A stretch of 64,000 bases of DNA from contig NZ_CP084115.1 in assembly GCF_020217465.1 (NCBI RefSeq), forward strand, positions 2,480,001 through 2,544,000, given 5' to 3'. The position numbers and the translations under genes are program-made. Every line of letters starts with the position of its first letter. Positions within the stretch are counted from its first letter, which is position 1. Shown here one piece after another: positions 18,400 to 27,747 of the stretch. Source of the stretch: Cobetia amphilecti (GTDB lineage Bacteria; Pseudomonadota; Gammaproteobacteria; Pseudomonadales; Halomonadaceae). Under the pieces are notes generated by a model. That model was given only the letters and a program-made list of their open reading frames with translations, made no database searches and was not told the origin of the DNA.

Positions 18400-19446
18400 T
18401 CAGATGTTGAAAAGGGCCAACGGGTTCAAGATGCCATTGCCCGAAAAATCATCGTCGACGAAGAACAGATGCCACGCGCATTGCGGAATGGCCCCCTGTC
18501 GCGTCGCGAAGTTTTCATACATCTGCTCCACCTCTTCCGGCGTGAAGCTGACCCCCGCCGCCAACCACCCCGCCACCTGCTCGATGGCGCCATCGAAGAC
18601 TTCCAGCATGTCCTGGAAGTGACGCTGCGTCGCCGCCTGGCGGCCATAGCAGAATTCGAAGCCACCATCGCTGTCCTGACGCACATCCACCACCTGTCCA
18701 TGCGGCGCCGTCATCAGCGATTCGAACAGCAACGAGCGATCCAGCATCTGATAACCGTCGCCCCAGCTGACTCCCTCACGGAAGACACCGGCGAGATTGG
18801 CTGTCGCCCCGCCCTGCAAGGACTTGCCTGGCTTGGTTGCCACATAGTAGAGCCCGAAGGTCTCGCGCTGCATCATGCGGGTCAGCAACTTCTGGATCGT
18901 GCCCGAATAGCCCAGGTCCAGCATGAGCGGCGCAGGCCCGTCCGTCAGGCCCAATGTCTTCAGGTAGGCCATCACGCCCTGCCTTGTCGGTGCCACCAGA
19001 ACTTTCAATTGCTCAAGATGAGGCGTCAGCCACTTGACGACCTGATCCTGCTGTTCGGGTAGCTTGACATGCATCTGCAGCAATTCCGCTGGCAGAACAC
19101 TGAGCGCCTCATGCACCTGAAGCCCGAAGCGCTTGCGCATCAGGTCCAGCATGCCGCCTTCGAAGTCATTGCCCAGCGCCAGCGGCCACAGGAATTTCTC
19201 ACCGAGATTGGCCCTGAACAGCAGTGTACGAGAGACCTTGAGATACCGCGGCGAGTGCTCGAAGGTCACCAGGTTGCGTGCCTGAAGTTGGGTCAAAAGA
19301 CGCTCGAAGCACCAGCCCTCACGGGCCAGACATACCGGTACTCGTCCCGCACCTTGCGCTTCCACTGCCTTTGCATACACCAGGAAGGCCGGTCCCATGA
19401 AACTGGCACCGAATTCCCTGAGTGCCTGACGAGTATTCTTCATCAT
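18400..19446 (-). CDS. COG5610 C-terminal-like protein of polysaccharide clusters
   Basis: A 348-residue protein with GPAFLVYAKAVEAQG, VPVCLAREGWCFERLL and LMLDLGYSGTIQKLL segments that resemble the region after the HAD domain in COG5610 proteins. The biochemical role of that region is not established. It lies 12 bases upstream of the RgpF/HAD gene, so the two products probably work together. The family call rests on remembered motif similarity, not a search. Confidence 0.55.
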   Translation of the reverse strand: MMKNTRQALREFGASFMGPAFLVYAKAVEAQGAGRVPVCLAREGWCFERLLTQLQARNLVTFEHSPRYLKVSRTLLFRANLGEKFLWPLALGNDFEGGMLDLMRKRFGLQVHEALSVLPAELLQMHVKLPEQQDQVVKWLTPHLEQLKVLVAPTRQGVMAYLKTLGLTDGPAPLMLDLGYSGTIQKLLTRMMQRETFGLYYVATKPGKSLQGGATANLAGVFREGVSWGDGYQMLDRSLLFESLMTAPHGQVVDVRQDSDGGFEFCYGRQAATQRHFQDMLEVFDGAIEQVAGWLAAGVSFTPEEVEQMYENFATRQGAIPQCAWHLFFVDDDFSGNGILNPLALFNI

Positions 19447-19506
19447 TTCACCAATCCATTAGCCTGCGAGCTGAAGATTTTCCTGACTGGCATGATGCCA
19501 TTCAGG

Positions 19507-20055
19507 TCATTCAAAGACAGCGACCGACTCGAAAGATTCACCGGCTTCATCCTTGCCCGAGAGCAGCGGCGCTTCGCCATTCACCAGCGGCCACTCGACA
19601 CCCACACTGGGGTCATTCCATTTCAGGGAGTATTCATCACCCGGCGCATAATAATCCGTGCACTTGTACTGGAATTCCGCTGATTCGCTGATGACATAGA
19701 AGCCATGAGCGAATCCCGGCGGTACCCACAGCATCTGCTGATTGTCTTCACTCAGAAAGGCGCCAACCCACTGACCGAACGTCGGGCTGCTCTTGCGCAT
19801 GTCGACGGCTACATCAAATACTTCGCCCTGAGTGACACGTACCAGCTTGCCCTGCGGCTGATTCAGCTGGTAGTGCAAGCCACGCAGGATGCCCTGACGG
19901 GATTTGCTGTGGTTGTCCTGCACGAAGGTGTAATCACCGCAGTGCTCGACGAATTCGCTCTGGCGAAAGGTCTCCATGAAGAAGCCGCGCTCGTCTCCGA
20001 ATTTTTGCGGGGTCAGCAGCACGACATCCGGGATGGCGAGTTTTTCGAAATTCAT
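19507..20055 (-). CDS. rfbC: dTDP-4-dehydrorhamnose 3,5-epimerase
   Basis: A 182-residue cupin-fold enzyme, the normal length. It converts dTDP-4-keto-6-deoxy-glucose to dTDP-4-keto-L-rhamnose. Visible are the KFGDERGFFMETF start, the GILRGLHYQ segment with catalytic His61, VAVDMR.SSPTFGQW, and the C-terminal YKCTDYYAPGDEYSLKWNDP. It is separated from rfbA by 260 bases containing a terminator-like hairpin, so it may be transcribed partly on its own. Confidence 0.95.
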   Translation of the reverse strand: MNFEKLAIPDVVLLTPQKFGDERGFFMETFRQSEFVEHCGDYTFVQDNHSKSRQGILRGLHYQLNQPQGKLVRVTQGEVFDVAVDMRKSSPTFGQWVGAFLSEDNQQMLWVPPGFAHGFYVISESAEFQYKCTDYYAPGDEYSLKWNDPSVGVEWPLVNGEAPLLSGKDEAGESFESVAVFE

Positions 20056-20181
20056 GCGGGAATTGCTCCTTGTAGGGGACAGATATCACTTCAACGATCA
20101 CAAGACTCGATGCCCTGCCGACTCGGGGCACGGCAAGACTCAACCTTGATAACGCACAGGCGTGGCGGGCCATCATGAAAA

Positions 20182-20220
20182 TTCCCGCAGTCCTCGCCAT
20201 GTTCGCGATGACTGCGGGAA
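20182..20220 (-). terminator. Terminator-like hairpin between rfbA and rfbC
   Basis: On the minus strand the arms TTCCCGCAGTC and GACTGCGGGAA pair perfectly around a 17-base loop and are followed by TTTTCATG. It lies 96 bases after the rfbA stop, inside what otherwise looks like a continuous rfb transcription unit. Confidence 0.6.
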
Positions 20221-20315
20221 AACCAGTACGTTAGCATTAGCTTCAATGCATGCGTACCCAGCAACAGCGCCCGCTCTCGAGTTTCGAGCTCAGATGTCGA
20301 ACTCAGGTGTCGAGC

Positions 20316-21206
20316 TCAGTAGTTGCCGCGGCGCTTGTCGTCCAGACGCTTCAACAAATACTGGCCGTAACCGGTCTTCTTGAGTGCGGTGCCTTGCTCT
20401 TCGAGCTGCTCGTCGCTGATCCAGCCGTTGGTCCAGGCGATTTCCTCGAGACATGCCACCTTCAAGCCCTGGCGGTGCTCGATGGTTTGCACGTACTGGC
20501 CAGCTTCCAGCAGGCTGTCGTGGGTGCCGGTATCCAGCCAGGCGAAACCACGACCCAGTCGCTCGACACGCAGGTCACCGCGTTCCAGATAGGCATTGTT
20601 GACGCTGGTAATTTCCAGCTCACCACGCTCGGAAGGCTCGACGGACTTCGCGATCTCGACCACATCGTTGTCATAGAAGTAGAGGCCTGTCACCGCATAG
20701 GGCGACTTGGGCTTCAGTGGCTTCTCCTCGATGGAGATGGCCTTGCCGTCTTCATCGAACTCCACCACGCCGAAGCGCTCCGGGTCCTGCACGAGGTAAC
20801 CGAAGACGGTCGCGCCGCTCGGCTGATTCGCGGCACGCTTCAGCTGATCAGAGAAGTGCTGACCGTGGAAGATGTTGTCACCCAGCACCAGGCAGACCGG
20901 GTCATCACCGATGAACTCCTCACCGATGATGAAGGCCTGGGCCAGGCCATCCGGACTCGGCTGCACGGCATACTCGAAACGCACGCCATACTGCTCGCCG
21001 TTGCCCAGCAGCTTTTCATATTGCGGCAGATCTTCCGGAGTTGAGATGATCAGGATTTCGCGGATGCCGGCCAGCATCAGAACAGAGACCGGATAGAAGA
21101 TCATCGGCTTGTCATAGATCGGCAGCAGCTGCTTGGAAACACCGCGAGTGATCGGATGCAGTCGTGTACCGGAACCACCGGCGAGGATGATGCCCTTGCG
21201 CGCCAT
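20316..21206 (-). CDS. rfbA: Glucose-1-phosphate thymidylyltransferase
   Basis: A 296-residue nucleotidyltransferase that makes dTDP-glucose from dTTP and glucose-1-phosphate. The N-terminus [20 protein letters not shown] is the signature loop; [29 protein letters not shown] and [13 protein letters not shown] follow in the expected order. Length is normal. First enzyme of the dTDP-L-rhamnose pathway encoded by the rfbB-D-A-C block. Confidence 0.96.
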   Translation of the reverse strand: MARKGIILAGGSGTRLHPITRGVSKQLLPIYDKPMIFYPVSVLMLAGIREILIISTPEDLPQYEKLLGNGEQYGVRFEYAVQPSPDGLAQAFIIGEEFIGDDPVCLVLGDNIFHGQHFSDQLKRAANQPSGATVFGYLVQDPERFGVVEFDEDGKAISIEEKPLKPKSPYAVTGLYFYDNDVVEIAKSVEPSERGELEITSVNNAYLERGDLRVERLGRGFAWLDTGTHDSLLEAGQYVQTIEHRQGLKVACLEEIAWTNGWISDEQLEEQGTALKKTGYGQYLLKRLDDKRRGNY

Positions 21207-21315
21207 ATCAAAAGTCCTTGTCGTATCGACGTGTAGCGTTTCATTCGAAGAAGATCAGGTGCTGCGGGATGCCACAAACTGAAGATGACCTGCCCATGTG
21301 ACAGAGACCGCTGGC

Positions 21316-22212
21316 TCAGCGATCCAGATGTTCCTTGAGCGTCAGCGCCAGCTGAGACTGCCAGTCAGGCAGCTCGAGACCAAGTGCCGACTCGAGTTTC
21401 CCCAGCGCAAGACGGGAATTTAGTGGGCGTGTCGCCGGTGTCGGGTATTCCGCTGTCGGGATGCCACCCAGCGTCTGTGGATCGATCGCCAGCGTTTCGC
21501 CCTGCGCGATAGCCAGACGGAAAATGGACTGGGCGAAACCATGCCAGCTGGTGGTGCCCTGCGGCGCCAGGTGATAAAGCCCAGAGTCGATCCGTTGGCG
21601 CAGTGCTTCACAGGTAAGCTGGGCAATCAGGCGCGCAGGAGTCGGCGCACCGATCTGATCATTGACGATGTTCAGCACGTCGCGATCACGCCCCAGCTTG
21701 AGCATCGTCTTCATGAAGTTGTTGCCACGGGCGGCATACACCCAACTAGTGCGGAGCACTAGATGACGACAATCACTGGCCAGCACCGCCTCATCACCAG
21801 CCAGCTTGCTCTCGCCATAGACAGACAGCGGCGCCGTCGGGCTGTCTTCACGCCAGGCCTGGTCACCATCTCCGGGATAGACATAGTCCGAGGAGTAGTG
21901 CACCAGTGTAGCGCCCAGTGCGCTAGCCTTTTCTGCCAGCAATGCCGGCAGCTCGGCATTGAGACGCATGGCACCCTCGCGCTCCTCTTCTGCCTTGTCG
22001 ACGGCCGTCCAGGCCGCTGCATTGAGGATCAGCTGGGGCTGGTAGGTGTCAATCAGTACGGCGACAGCGTCAAGATCACTGGCATCAACGTCGCTGCGGC
22101 GCGGCGCATGCACCTCACCGAAGGGAGCGAAGCTGCGTTGCAACTCAAACCCGACCTGGCCATTGCCACCCAGAATCAGAATGCGTCCAAAGCGTTGGGA
22201 AGTCGTCATCAT
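21316..22212 (-). CDS. rfbD: dTDP-4-dehydrorhamnose reductase
   Basis: A 298-residue extended SDR. RILILGGNGQVGFELQRSF is the NADPH-binding loop; SSDYVYPGD and the YGESKLAGD catalytic Tyr-Lys pair are present, as is RTSWVYAARGNNFMKTML. It carries out the last step to dTDP-L-rhamnose. Its ATG overlaps the rfbB stop codon by one base (TGATG). An in-frame second ATG lies one codon later. Confidence 0.95.
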   Translation of the reverse strand: MMTTSQRFGRILILGGNGQVGFELQRSFAPFGEVHAPRRSDVDASDLDAVAVLIDTYQPQLILNAAAWTAVDKAEEEREGAMRLNAELPALLAEKASALGATLVHYSSDYVYPGDGDQAWREDSPTAPLSVYGESKLAGDEAVLASDCRHLVLRTSWVYAARGNNFMKTMLKLGRDRDVLNIVNDQIGAPTPARLIAQLTCEALRQRIDSGLYHLAPQGTTSWHGFAQSIFRLAIAQGETLAIDPQTLGGIPTAEYPTPATRPLNSRLALGKLESALGLELPDWQSQLALTLKEHLDR

Positions 22213-23291
22213 CAGCTCCCGGTACCCAGACGTTCACCACGGTAGCTGCCATCCTGCACGCGCTGCCACCAGCTCTCATTGGCCAGATACCACTCGACCG
22301 TCTTGCGCAGGCCTGTCTCAAAGGTTTCCTGCGGCACCCAGCCCAGCTCGCGTTCGATCTTGGCGGCATCGATGGCATAGCGCACATCGTGGCCAGGGCG
22401 ATCCGTCACGTAGCTGATCAGGTCTTCGTACTTGGCAATGTCCGCGGGCTTCTCGGGGACCAGCTCTTCCAACAGTGCACAGAGTGTCTTGACGACTTCG
22501 ATGTTCTGCTTCTCGTTATGGCCGCCAATGTTGTACGTCTCGGCGATCTTCCCTTCGGTGGCAACCTTGATCAGCGCACGGGCATGGTCTTCCACGTACA
22601 GCCAGTCACGTACCTGCTTACCATCGCCATACACCGGCAGCGCCTTGCCCGCCAGAGCATTCAGGATCATCAGCGGGATGAGCTTCTCGGGGAAGTGGTA
22701 CGGGCCATAATTGTTGGAGCAATTGGTGACCAAGGTCGGCAGGCCATAGGTACGCTGCCAAGCACGCACGAGGTGATCCGAACTCGCCTTACTGGCAGAG
22801 TACGGTGAACTCGGCGCATACGGTGTCGTCTCGGTGAAGAGATCTTCCGGCCCTTCCAGATCGCCATACACTTCATCAGTGGAGATGTGGTGGAAACGGA
22901 AACCGGCAGCCCTCTCGGCATCTGTCTCCTTCAAGCCCTTCCAATACTGACGTGCAGCTTCCAACAGCTGATAGGTACCAACGATGTTCGTCTCGATGAA
23001 ATCCGCCGGGCCATCGATGGAGCGATCCACGTGGCTCTCGGCCGCCAGGTGCATCACGATATCCGGCTGGAATTCCGCGAAGACAGCCTTTATCTTCTCG
23101 CCGTCGCAGATATCGGCCTGCACGAAGTGATAGCGCTCGGAATCCGCGACTTCCGCCACGGATTCGAGGTTACCGGCGTAGGTCAGCGCATCGAGGTTGA
23201 TGACAGTATGTTGGGTAGATCGGATCAGCTCACGGACGACCGCAGAGCCGATGAAGCCGGCACCACCGGTCACAAGAAATGTTTTACTCAT
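22212..23291 (-). CDS. rfbB: dTDP-glucose 4,6-dehydratase
   Basis: A 359-residue extended [21 protein letters not shown] binds [27 protein letters not shown] and the [10 protein letters not shown] catalytic motif are in order. It makes dTDP-4-keto-6-deoxy-glucose, the second step to dTDP-rhamnose. It is the first gene after the ops element at 23321-23334, so it heads an RfaH-type regulated transcription unit. Confidence 0.96.
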   Translation of the reverse strand: MSKTFLVTGGAGFIGSAVVRELIRSTQHTVINLDALTYAGNLESVAEVADSERYHFVQADICDGEKIKAVFAEFQPDIVMHLAAESHVDRSIDGPADFIETNIVGTYQLLEAARQYWKGLKETDAERAAGFRFHHISTDEVYGDLEGPEDLFTETTPYAPSSPYSASKASSDHLVRAWQRTYGLPTLVTNCSNNYGPYHFPEKLIPLMILNALAGKALPVYGDGKQVRDWLYVEDHARALIKVATEGKIAETYNIGGHNEKQNIEVVKTLCALLEELVPEKPADIAKYEDLISYVTDRPGHDVRYAIDAAKIERELGWVPQETFETGLRKTVEWYLANESWWQRVQDGSYRGERLGTGS

Positions 23292-23320
23292 AGAAGATTT
23301 TTGCCAGGGATTTAAATAAA

Positions 23321-23334
23321 GGCACGCTACCGCC
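23321..23334 (-). promoter_or_regulatory. ops / JUMPstart element upstream of rfbB
   Basis: The minus strand reads GGCGGTAGCGTGCC. The first part matches the core ops sequence (GGCGGTAGCG followed by TG) that pauses RNA polymerase and recruits RfaH in enterobacterial capsule, LPS and hemolysin operons. It lies 30 bases before the rfbB start codon, the expected leader position and orientation. The identical 14 bases occur again at the start of kpsD. Confidence 0.75.
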
Positions 23335-23353
23335 TCCCAATATCATGGGAGGC
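23332..23353 (-). promoter_or_regulatory. Hairpin abutting the ops element
   Basis: On the minus strand the arms GCCTCCCA and TGGGAGGC pair perfectly around six bases, and the 3' arm runs into the ops core (the shared GGC). JUMPstart leaders often carry stem-loops just before ops. It may also end transcription from manC, although no uridine tail follows. Confidence 0.5.
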
Positions 23354-23395
23354 AGCCTTGCATGCGAAGAATGAAATTTAATCCAAGTTTGCCTG

Positions 23396-23426
23396 ATACT
23401 AATGAAATGGGCATACATCTTGTCAA
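23396..23426 (-). promoter_or_regulatory. Possible sigma-70 promoter for the rfb unit
   Basis: On the minus strand a perfect TTGACA is followed after 19 bases by TAGTAT, upstream of the ops leader of rfbB. The spacing is longer than the optimal 17, so this is a weak prediction; its value is the location in the 195-base gap between manC and rfbB. Confidence 0.4.
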
Positions 23427-23486
23427 TCAAAGACTAACATGGCTGTCATGGGCTTTGCTTCAGACTCAGGACTTTTCAACATTGAC

Positions 23487-24920
23487 TCAACAACGTCCGT
23501 AACTGTCCTCGAATCGGATGATATCGTCTTCACCAAGGTACTCACCACTCTGCACTTCGATCATCACCAATGGAATGATCCCTGGATTTTCGAGTCGGTG
23601 TCGATTGCCTGCGGGGATATAGGTCGATTCATTGATACGTAGCAGGATGTCATTCTCTCCATTTACCACCTTGGCGGTGCCGCTCACGACAATCCAGTGT
23701 TCACTGCGATGATGATGCATTTGCAAGGAGAGAGAGGCGCCCGGCTTGACGACAATACGCTTCATCTTGAAGCGCTCACCCTCCTCTAGCACGGTATAGG
23801 TCCCCCAGGGACGATGCACCGTTACATGATGTTGATGCAGTTCTCCTCCCCGTACCTTGAGCCGTTGGACGATCTTCTTCACATCCTGGCTCTGGTCCTT
23901 GTGAGCGACCAGCAACGCATCAGGAGTATCCACGATCACCAGGTCCTGAACACCGACTGTGGCTATCATTCGCTTGTCACTACGAATATAACAGTTATAG
24001 GTGTTTTCCAGTTCTGCTTCGCCGGTCACACGGTTACCTGACGGGTCAGGCACCGTGAGCTCCGCCATCGCTAGCCAAGAGCCGATATCACTCCAGCCCA
24101 ACTCGCAGGGCACCACTGCGACTCGTGCTGATTTCTCCATCAATGCATAATCGATGGAGTCATCCACCACAGGCCCGAAAGTCTTGGCACATAACCGAGT
24201 GACACTGCAGCCGTCAATTTCACTCGGCTCGGCCGAATCTAATGACCTTTTTACGCTGCTGAGTAGCTCCGATGCATGAGTTGCCAACTCTTCCAGCAAG
24301 GTACCGACACGGAAACAGAACATACCTGCATTCCAAAGATGGCGCCCACCAGCCAGATACTGCTCGGCAGCATCACGATCTGGTTTCTCAACAAAGCGCT
24401 CTACGCTCATCGCCTGACCGTCAGTGACATGGCTACCATCGCCGACTTCGATATAACCGAAACCAGTTTCAGCATGGGTAGGCCGGATACCGTAGGTCAC
24501 AAGCTGCCCTTCGGCAGCAGCTATGGCAGCACTAGCCGTGGCTTGGGCAAAAGCCACTTCATTCTGAATCAAATGGTCGGCTGGCAGCACCATCATCAGT
24601 GCCTCATCGCCATAGCGTTGCTGAAGCTCCAGCGCTGCAGCAGCTACCGCAGGCGCAGTATTGCGCCCAAACGGCTCCAATATGTAGTGCATCGGCTGAC
24701 TGGGGGATAACTCCCGGTAATCATCTTCAGTGCGGAAGAACAAATCACGATTAGTGACAGTTGTGACACTTTCTACATCAATGGCGGCCACCCCTCGCAA
24801 ATAGGTCTTCTGCAGCAATGAATAGCCGTCTTCCATACGGATAAAAGGTTTCGGCTGGGCTTCGCGAGAAACCGGCCAAAGACGCGAGCCGGTACCACCA
24901 GCGATGATCACGATATGCAT
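23487..24920 (-). CDS. manC: Mannose-1-phosphate guanylyltransferase / mannose-6-phosphate isomerase
   Basis: A 477-residue bifunctional enzyme of normal length. The N-terminal nucleotidyltransferase domain shows IAGGTGSRLWPVSREAQPKP, LPADHLI and FVEKPD; the C-terminal cupin isomerase domain (about 350-477) shows RPWGTYTVLEEGERFKMKRI and LQMHHHRSEHWIVVSG. It supplies GDP-mannose. The ATG at 24920 overlaps the stop codon of the upstream sulfotransferase gene (TGATG). No gmd or fcl is visible here, so mannose itself, or a product made elsewhere, is used. Also called cpsB, algA or xanB in other loci. Confidence 0.93.
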   Translation of the reverse strand: MHIVIIAGGTGSRLWPVSREAQPKPFIRMEDGYSLLQKTYLRGVAAIDVESVTTVTNRDLFFRTEDDYRELSPSQPMHYILEPFGRNTAPAVAAAALELQQRYGDEALMMVLPADHLIQNEVAFAQATASAAIAAAEGQLVTYGIRPTHAETGFGYIEVGDGSHVTDGQAMSVERFVEKPDRDAAEQYLAGGRHLWNAGMFCFRVGTLLEELATHASELLSSVKRSLDSAEPSEIDGCSVTRLCAKTFGPVVDDSIDYALMEKSARVAVVPCELGWSDIGSWLAMAELTVPDPSGNRVTGEAELENTYNCYIRSDKRMIATVGVQDLVIVDTPDALLVAHKDQSQDVKKIVQRLKVRGGELHQHHVTVHRPWGTYTVLEEGERFKMKRIVVKPGASLSLQMHHHRSEHWIVVSGTAKVVNGENDILLRINESTYIPAGNRHRLENPGIIPLVMIEVQSGEYLGEDDIIRFEDSYGRC

Positions 24921-25801
24921 CAATAATACCTCTCGATTATACTTAGATAATAGCTAGAATCGTAAGTAGGAATATTGCTCAGCGGCTCAAAGTTAAGACT
25001 TAAATTAGTTAGTATCCAAGCAACTTGGTCATTGACATTTTCTTTAAATGCAAAGCCGTATTTATCATAAATGCAAAGTGGAGGGCCTGATATACTTGCT
25101 GCCTGATCCACTATTTGTTTTTCCGGCACCTTTAGACCATTAATTGAATTGTAGTGACTTAAAAAAATAGCACCATCCAATGACATAGACTTATTTAGTC
25201 TATTAATTTTATTAGACTCAATAGGAAAGTTTATATCTTCTTGTATAATTGAGGATAAACAGCTTATAAAGTCATAATATATATCAAAGCTACCTTCAAG
25301 AAATCTACGGCGTACAATAGCACCATTTTCAAACACTTGAGCTAATCGAGAGAATATTGAAGAGTAATAAACAGGTAATGTCGGAGACATTAGATCATCT
25401 AAAGTCCTACCCTTTTTTAACATCTCTTGGATAGACGAAATAGATATATAATAGGGATGCCTAATATAAACAACAATAGTTATATAAAAACCTCTGTCAT
25501 AAAAATAATCTTTAAAGCCTAGCCACTCATCCACAGAATAAGAACTAAAAAACTCTGAGGATATGATACCTTTTTGCTTAATGAAGAGTTTTAGCAAAAA
25601 GTCTTCAACAACTGATATCTCATCATCGCTGCATGTAAATCTTTTAGAAAAAAATCTAAATAAGCTTAGATCATTTACTTGTCTTGAAATGGCAAAATGA
25701 TTATACAAGTTGAAGCTTGAATTCTCAGAGTCAAACAGGGAATTTTGTATTGTGGTTGTTCCTGTTTTAGGAGGACCAATATGTACAATCAACTGTCCCA
25801 T
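24920..25801 (-). CDS. Sulfotransferase-like protein
   Basis: A 293-residue protein in AT-rich DNA. The first residues LIVHIGPPKTGTTTIQNSLF form a canonical phosphosulfate-binding loop; ITIVVYIRHPYYISISSIQE (about 105-125) fits the 3'-phosphate site with Arg and Ser. It has no membrane segment. It is translationally coupled to manC downstream and follows a DSDEF-type glycosyltransferase, so a role in modifying the capsule is likely. Confidence 0.7.
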   Translation of the reverse strand: MGQLIVHIGPPKTGTTTIQNSLFDSENSSFNLYNHFAISRQVNDLSLFRFFSKRFTCSDDEISVVEDFLLKLFIKQKGIISSEFFSSYSVDEWLGFKDYFYDRGFYITIVVYIRHPYYISISSIQEMLKKGRTLDDLMSPTLPVYYSSIFSRLAQVFENGAIVRRRFLEGSFDIYYDFISCLSSIIQEDINFPIESNKINRLNKSMSLDGAIFLSHYNSINGLKVPEKQIVDQAASISGPPLCIYDKYGFAFKENVNDQVAWILTNLSLNFEPLSNIPTYDSSYYLSIIERYY

Positions 25802-25802
25802 A

Positions 25803-27035
25803 TTAAGTTATCTCGTAATTGAAGCTAATGATATCAGCAGGAGTCTTAAATGATATTTCTGCAATATATCTAATTTGTACTTCGCCTGTGTTGGATGTAT
25901 AATCTTTATCGGCGCTTAGCACTAATCTTTGAGTAAATTCATAGCTCGATACTAACTTTCTATTCACATCCGAATCTTGTGCAAATAAATTTAAACCTAT
26001 TAAAACGTCTTGATTCAAATCATGCTGATTAGCAAAGAATCTTAAAGACTTAGAGTTAGTGATTGCATAAGTCACATCTAAAAATATTTTCTTCCCCGAA
26101 AATAGTATCCATTCCTTACGGCTATTTTTTATAAGGTTATTCTCCATATCTGCAAGAAATTCATTATATATCTTCTCAATAAAATTCGAGTATACTGACT
26201 CATTAGAATCAACAATTTCTTGGTTATCTTTTATTACAGGATATCCAATTGTTAGCCTATGAAAATAGAAAGAATTATTTAGTGCAATTATGGTGCGTTT
26301 ATCTTGTTTCTTCAGCACTTCAACTAATTCATGATCAGAGTTTATTTTTATATTACTGAGCAAGTTTATATTTCCCGAAACTCTACTCGAGAGCATATTA
26401 TAAAATCTTGCACGATTGTGACCGCCATTGATAGATCTAAAATTACTTAAGTGATGAATAACTCCTATTCTGGCATTACTCACTTTACTATTCGGAAGTT
26501 TTTTTACTCTTTCACTATTGGGCACCATTAAAAACATTGAATCTACAATTTCTTCAACTGTAGCATTATTCCTGTTAACAAATACGGCTTTATTCGGAGG
26601 GGATTTAATACCTTTTGCTTGTCCAATTTTATCTTTTGTAAAGTATAACGGAAAAGAACAGTTTCCAATAACTAATTCCGGAGAATTATAAAACTCGTCC
26701 AATAAATCTATATCAATATCAAAAAACTCGTCACTATCAATATTCATTATATTATCATATTTAGCCTGAGTAATACCAAATTTCCTTTTTTCTGTTTCAT
26801 TTAGCCAAGTCCCATTGTAATATTTATAACTTATCCCAGATCGATCGAGGATATCTATTAATTCTTTTTTATCTTCAGTTTCGTAAGGTAAGACACCAAG
26901 ATGTTCAAATATTGGTGCAACCCAATCATAAGCACCATCGACTACAACAATCTCGTCTACATAATTTTTTACAGATTCTAAAGAATATTCTAACAAGGAG
27001 TGATCATTATGAATGATCAAAATAGCAGAAATCAT
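25803..27035 (-). CDS. Glycosyltransferase family 2-like (DSDEFF type)
   Basis: A 410-residue protein. The N-terminus MISAILIIHNDHSLLEYSLE and IVVVDGAYDW form the GT-A nucleotide-binding start; NIMNIDSDEFFDIDI (about 95-110) is the metal-binding motif. The C-terminal ~170 residues do not match a family I know. The start at 27035 was chosen because GAGGTG lies just upstream; an ATG at 27056 would overlap the preceding gene. AT-rich like its neighbours. Confidence 0.65.
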   Translation of the reverse strand: MISAILIIHNDHSLLEYSLESVKNYVDEIVVVDGAYDWVAPIFEHLGVLPYETEDKKELIDILDRSGISYKYYNGTWLNETEKRKFGITQAKYDNIMNIDSDEFFDIDIDLLDEFYNSPELVIGNCSFPLYFTKDKIGQAKGIKSPPNKAVFVNRNNATVEEIVDSMFLMVPNSERVKKLPNSKVSNARIGVIHHLSNFRSINGGHNRARFYNMLSSRVSGNINLLSNIKINSDHELVEVLKKQDKRTIIALNNSFYFHRLTIGYPVIKDNQEIVDSNESVYSNFIEKIYNEFLADMENNLIKNSRKEWILFSGKKIFLDVTYAITNSKSLRFFANQHDLNQDVLIGLNLFAQDSDVNRKLVSSYEFTQRLVLSADKDYTSNTGEVQIRYIAEISFKTPADIISFNYEIT

Positions 27036-27036
27036 A

Positions 27037-27747
27037 TTACACCTCATAAATATCATTTTTTGTTACAACTTTTCTTCCCAACAATATTTTATTGCTCAAG
27101 GCTTCAAAACCTTCTATAAAATCATTAGGATTACTATAATTATCTAAGTGCATTAAAGGTAAATCGTAATTCCACCATTTTATTTCTAATAATCTTTTTA
27201 TAATATATTCATCAAACCTATACTTAATTAGTTTCCCTGGGTTACCAACTACTATTCCGTATGGAGGTACATCTTTAGTAACTAAAGTACCTGCCCCGAT
27301 AATAGCGCCATCGCCGACTGTTATACCATTTACGATAGTTACATTTCTACCGATCCATACATCATTACCTATAACAGTGTTAGTCTTAACTCCCTCCCTA
27401 TTGATTTTATTACAGGCCTTATGTAGTAAACCTATGCTATTTAACACATTATTACCAAATATGTTACTTAGGTCGTTATATTGAAATGGGTGTGTAGAGA
27501 GCCAGGTCGTTGGATGATTGGGTTGTAAACAGCAAAAATTTTGCCCTATCGAACAATACCTGCCTATAATACAATTAAAAATAAAACCATCGTGCATATA
27601 GGTATAAGCCCCAACCGATATGGAGTTAACAAGGTTTGCCCCTCCAATTTTAACTGGTGGCTCTAAATTAAATTTTTTAAGCTTTTTCAGATTTTCTGGA
27701 TTAGAGATATTCAAGCCTAAAGAGGCAAATCTATCTTTAATATTCAT
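27037..27747 (-). CDS. CatB-related O-acetyltransferase (left-handed beta-helix)
   Basis: A 236-residue hexapeptide-repeat acyltransferase. NHPTTWLSTHPF contains the catalytic histidine of the CatB/Vat group, and NDVWIGRNVTIVNGITVGDG through GTLVTKDVPPYGIVVGNPGK is the trimeric beta-helix core. It should transfer acetyl from acetyl-CoA to a sugar hydroxyl, in this setting a component of the polysaccharide. Its start overlaps the end of the upstream sulfotransferase gene by 11 bases. AT-rich. Confidence 0.85.
   Translation of the reverse strand: MNIKDRFASLGLNISNPENLKKLKKFNLEPPVKIGGANLVNSISVGAYTYMHDGFIFNCIIGRYCSIGQNFCCLQPNHPTTWLSTHPFQYNDLSNIFGNNVLNSIGLLHKACNKINREGVKTNTVIGNDVWIGRNVTIVNGITVGDGAIIGAGTLVTKDVPPYGIVVGNPGKLIKYRFDEYIIKRLLEIKWWNYDLPLMHLDNYSNPNDFIEGFEALSNKILLGRKVVTKNDIYEV

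Noticed and set aside
18313-19062. 249-codon plus-strand frame
   Set aside because: Antisense to the two convincing minus-strand polysaccharide genes; composition looks like a GC-rich shadow.
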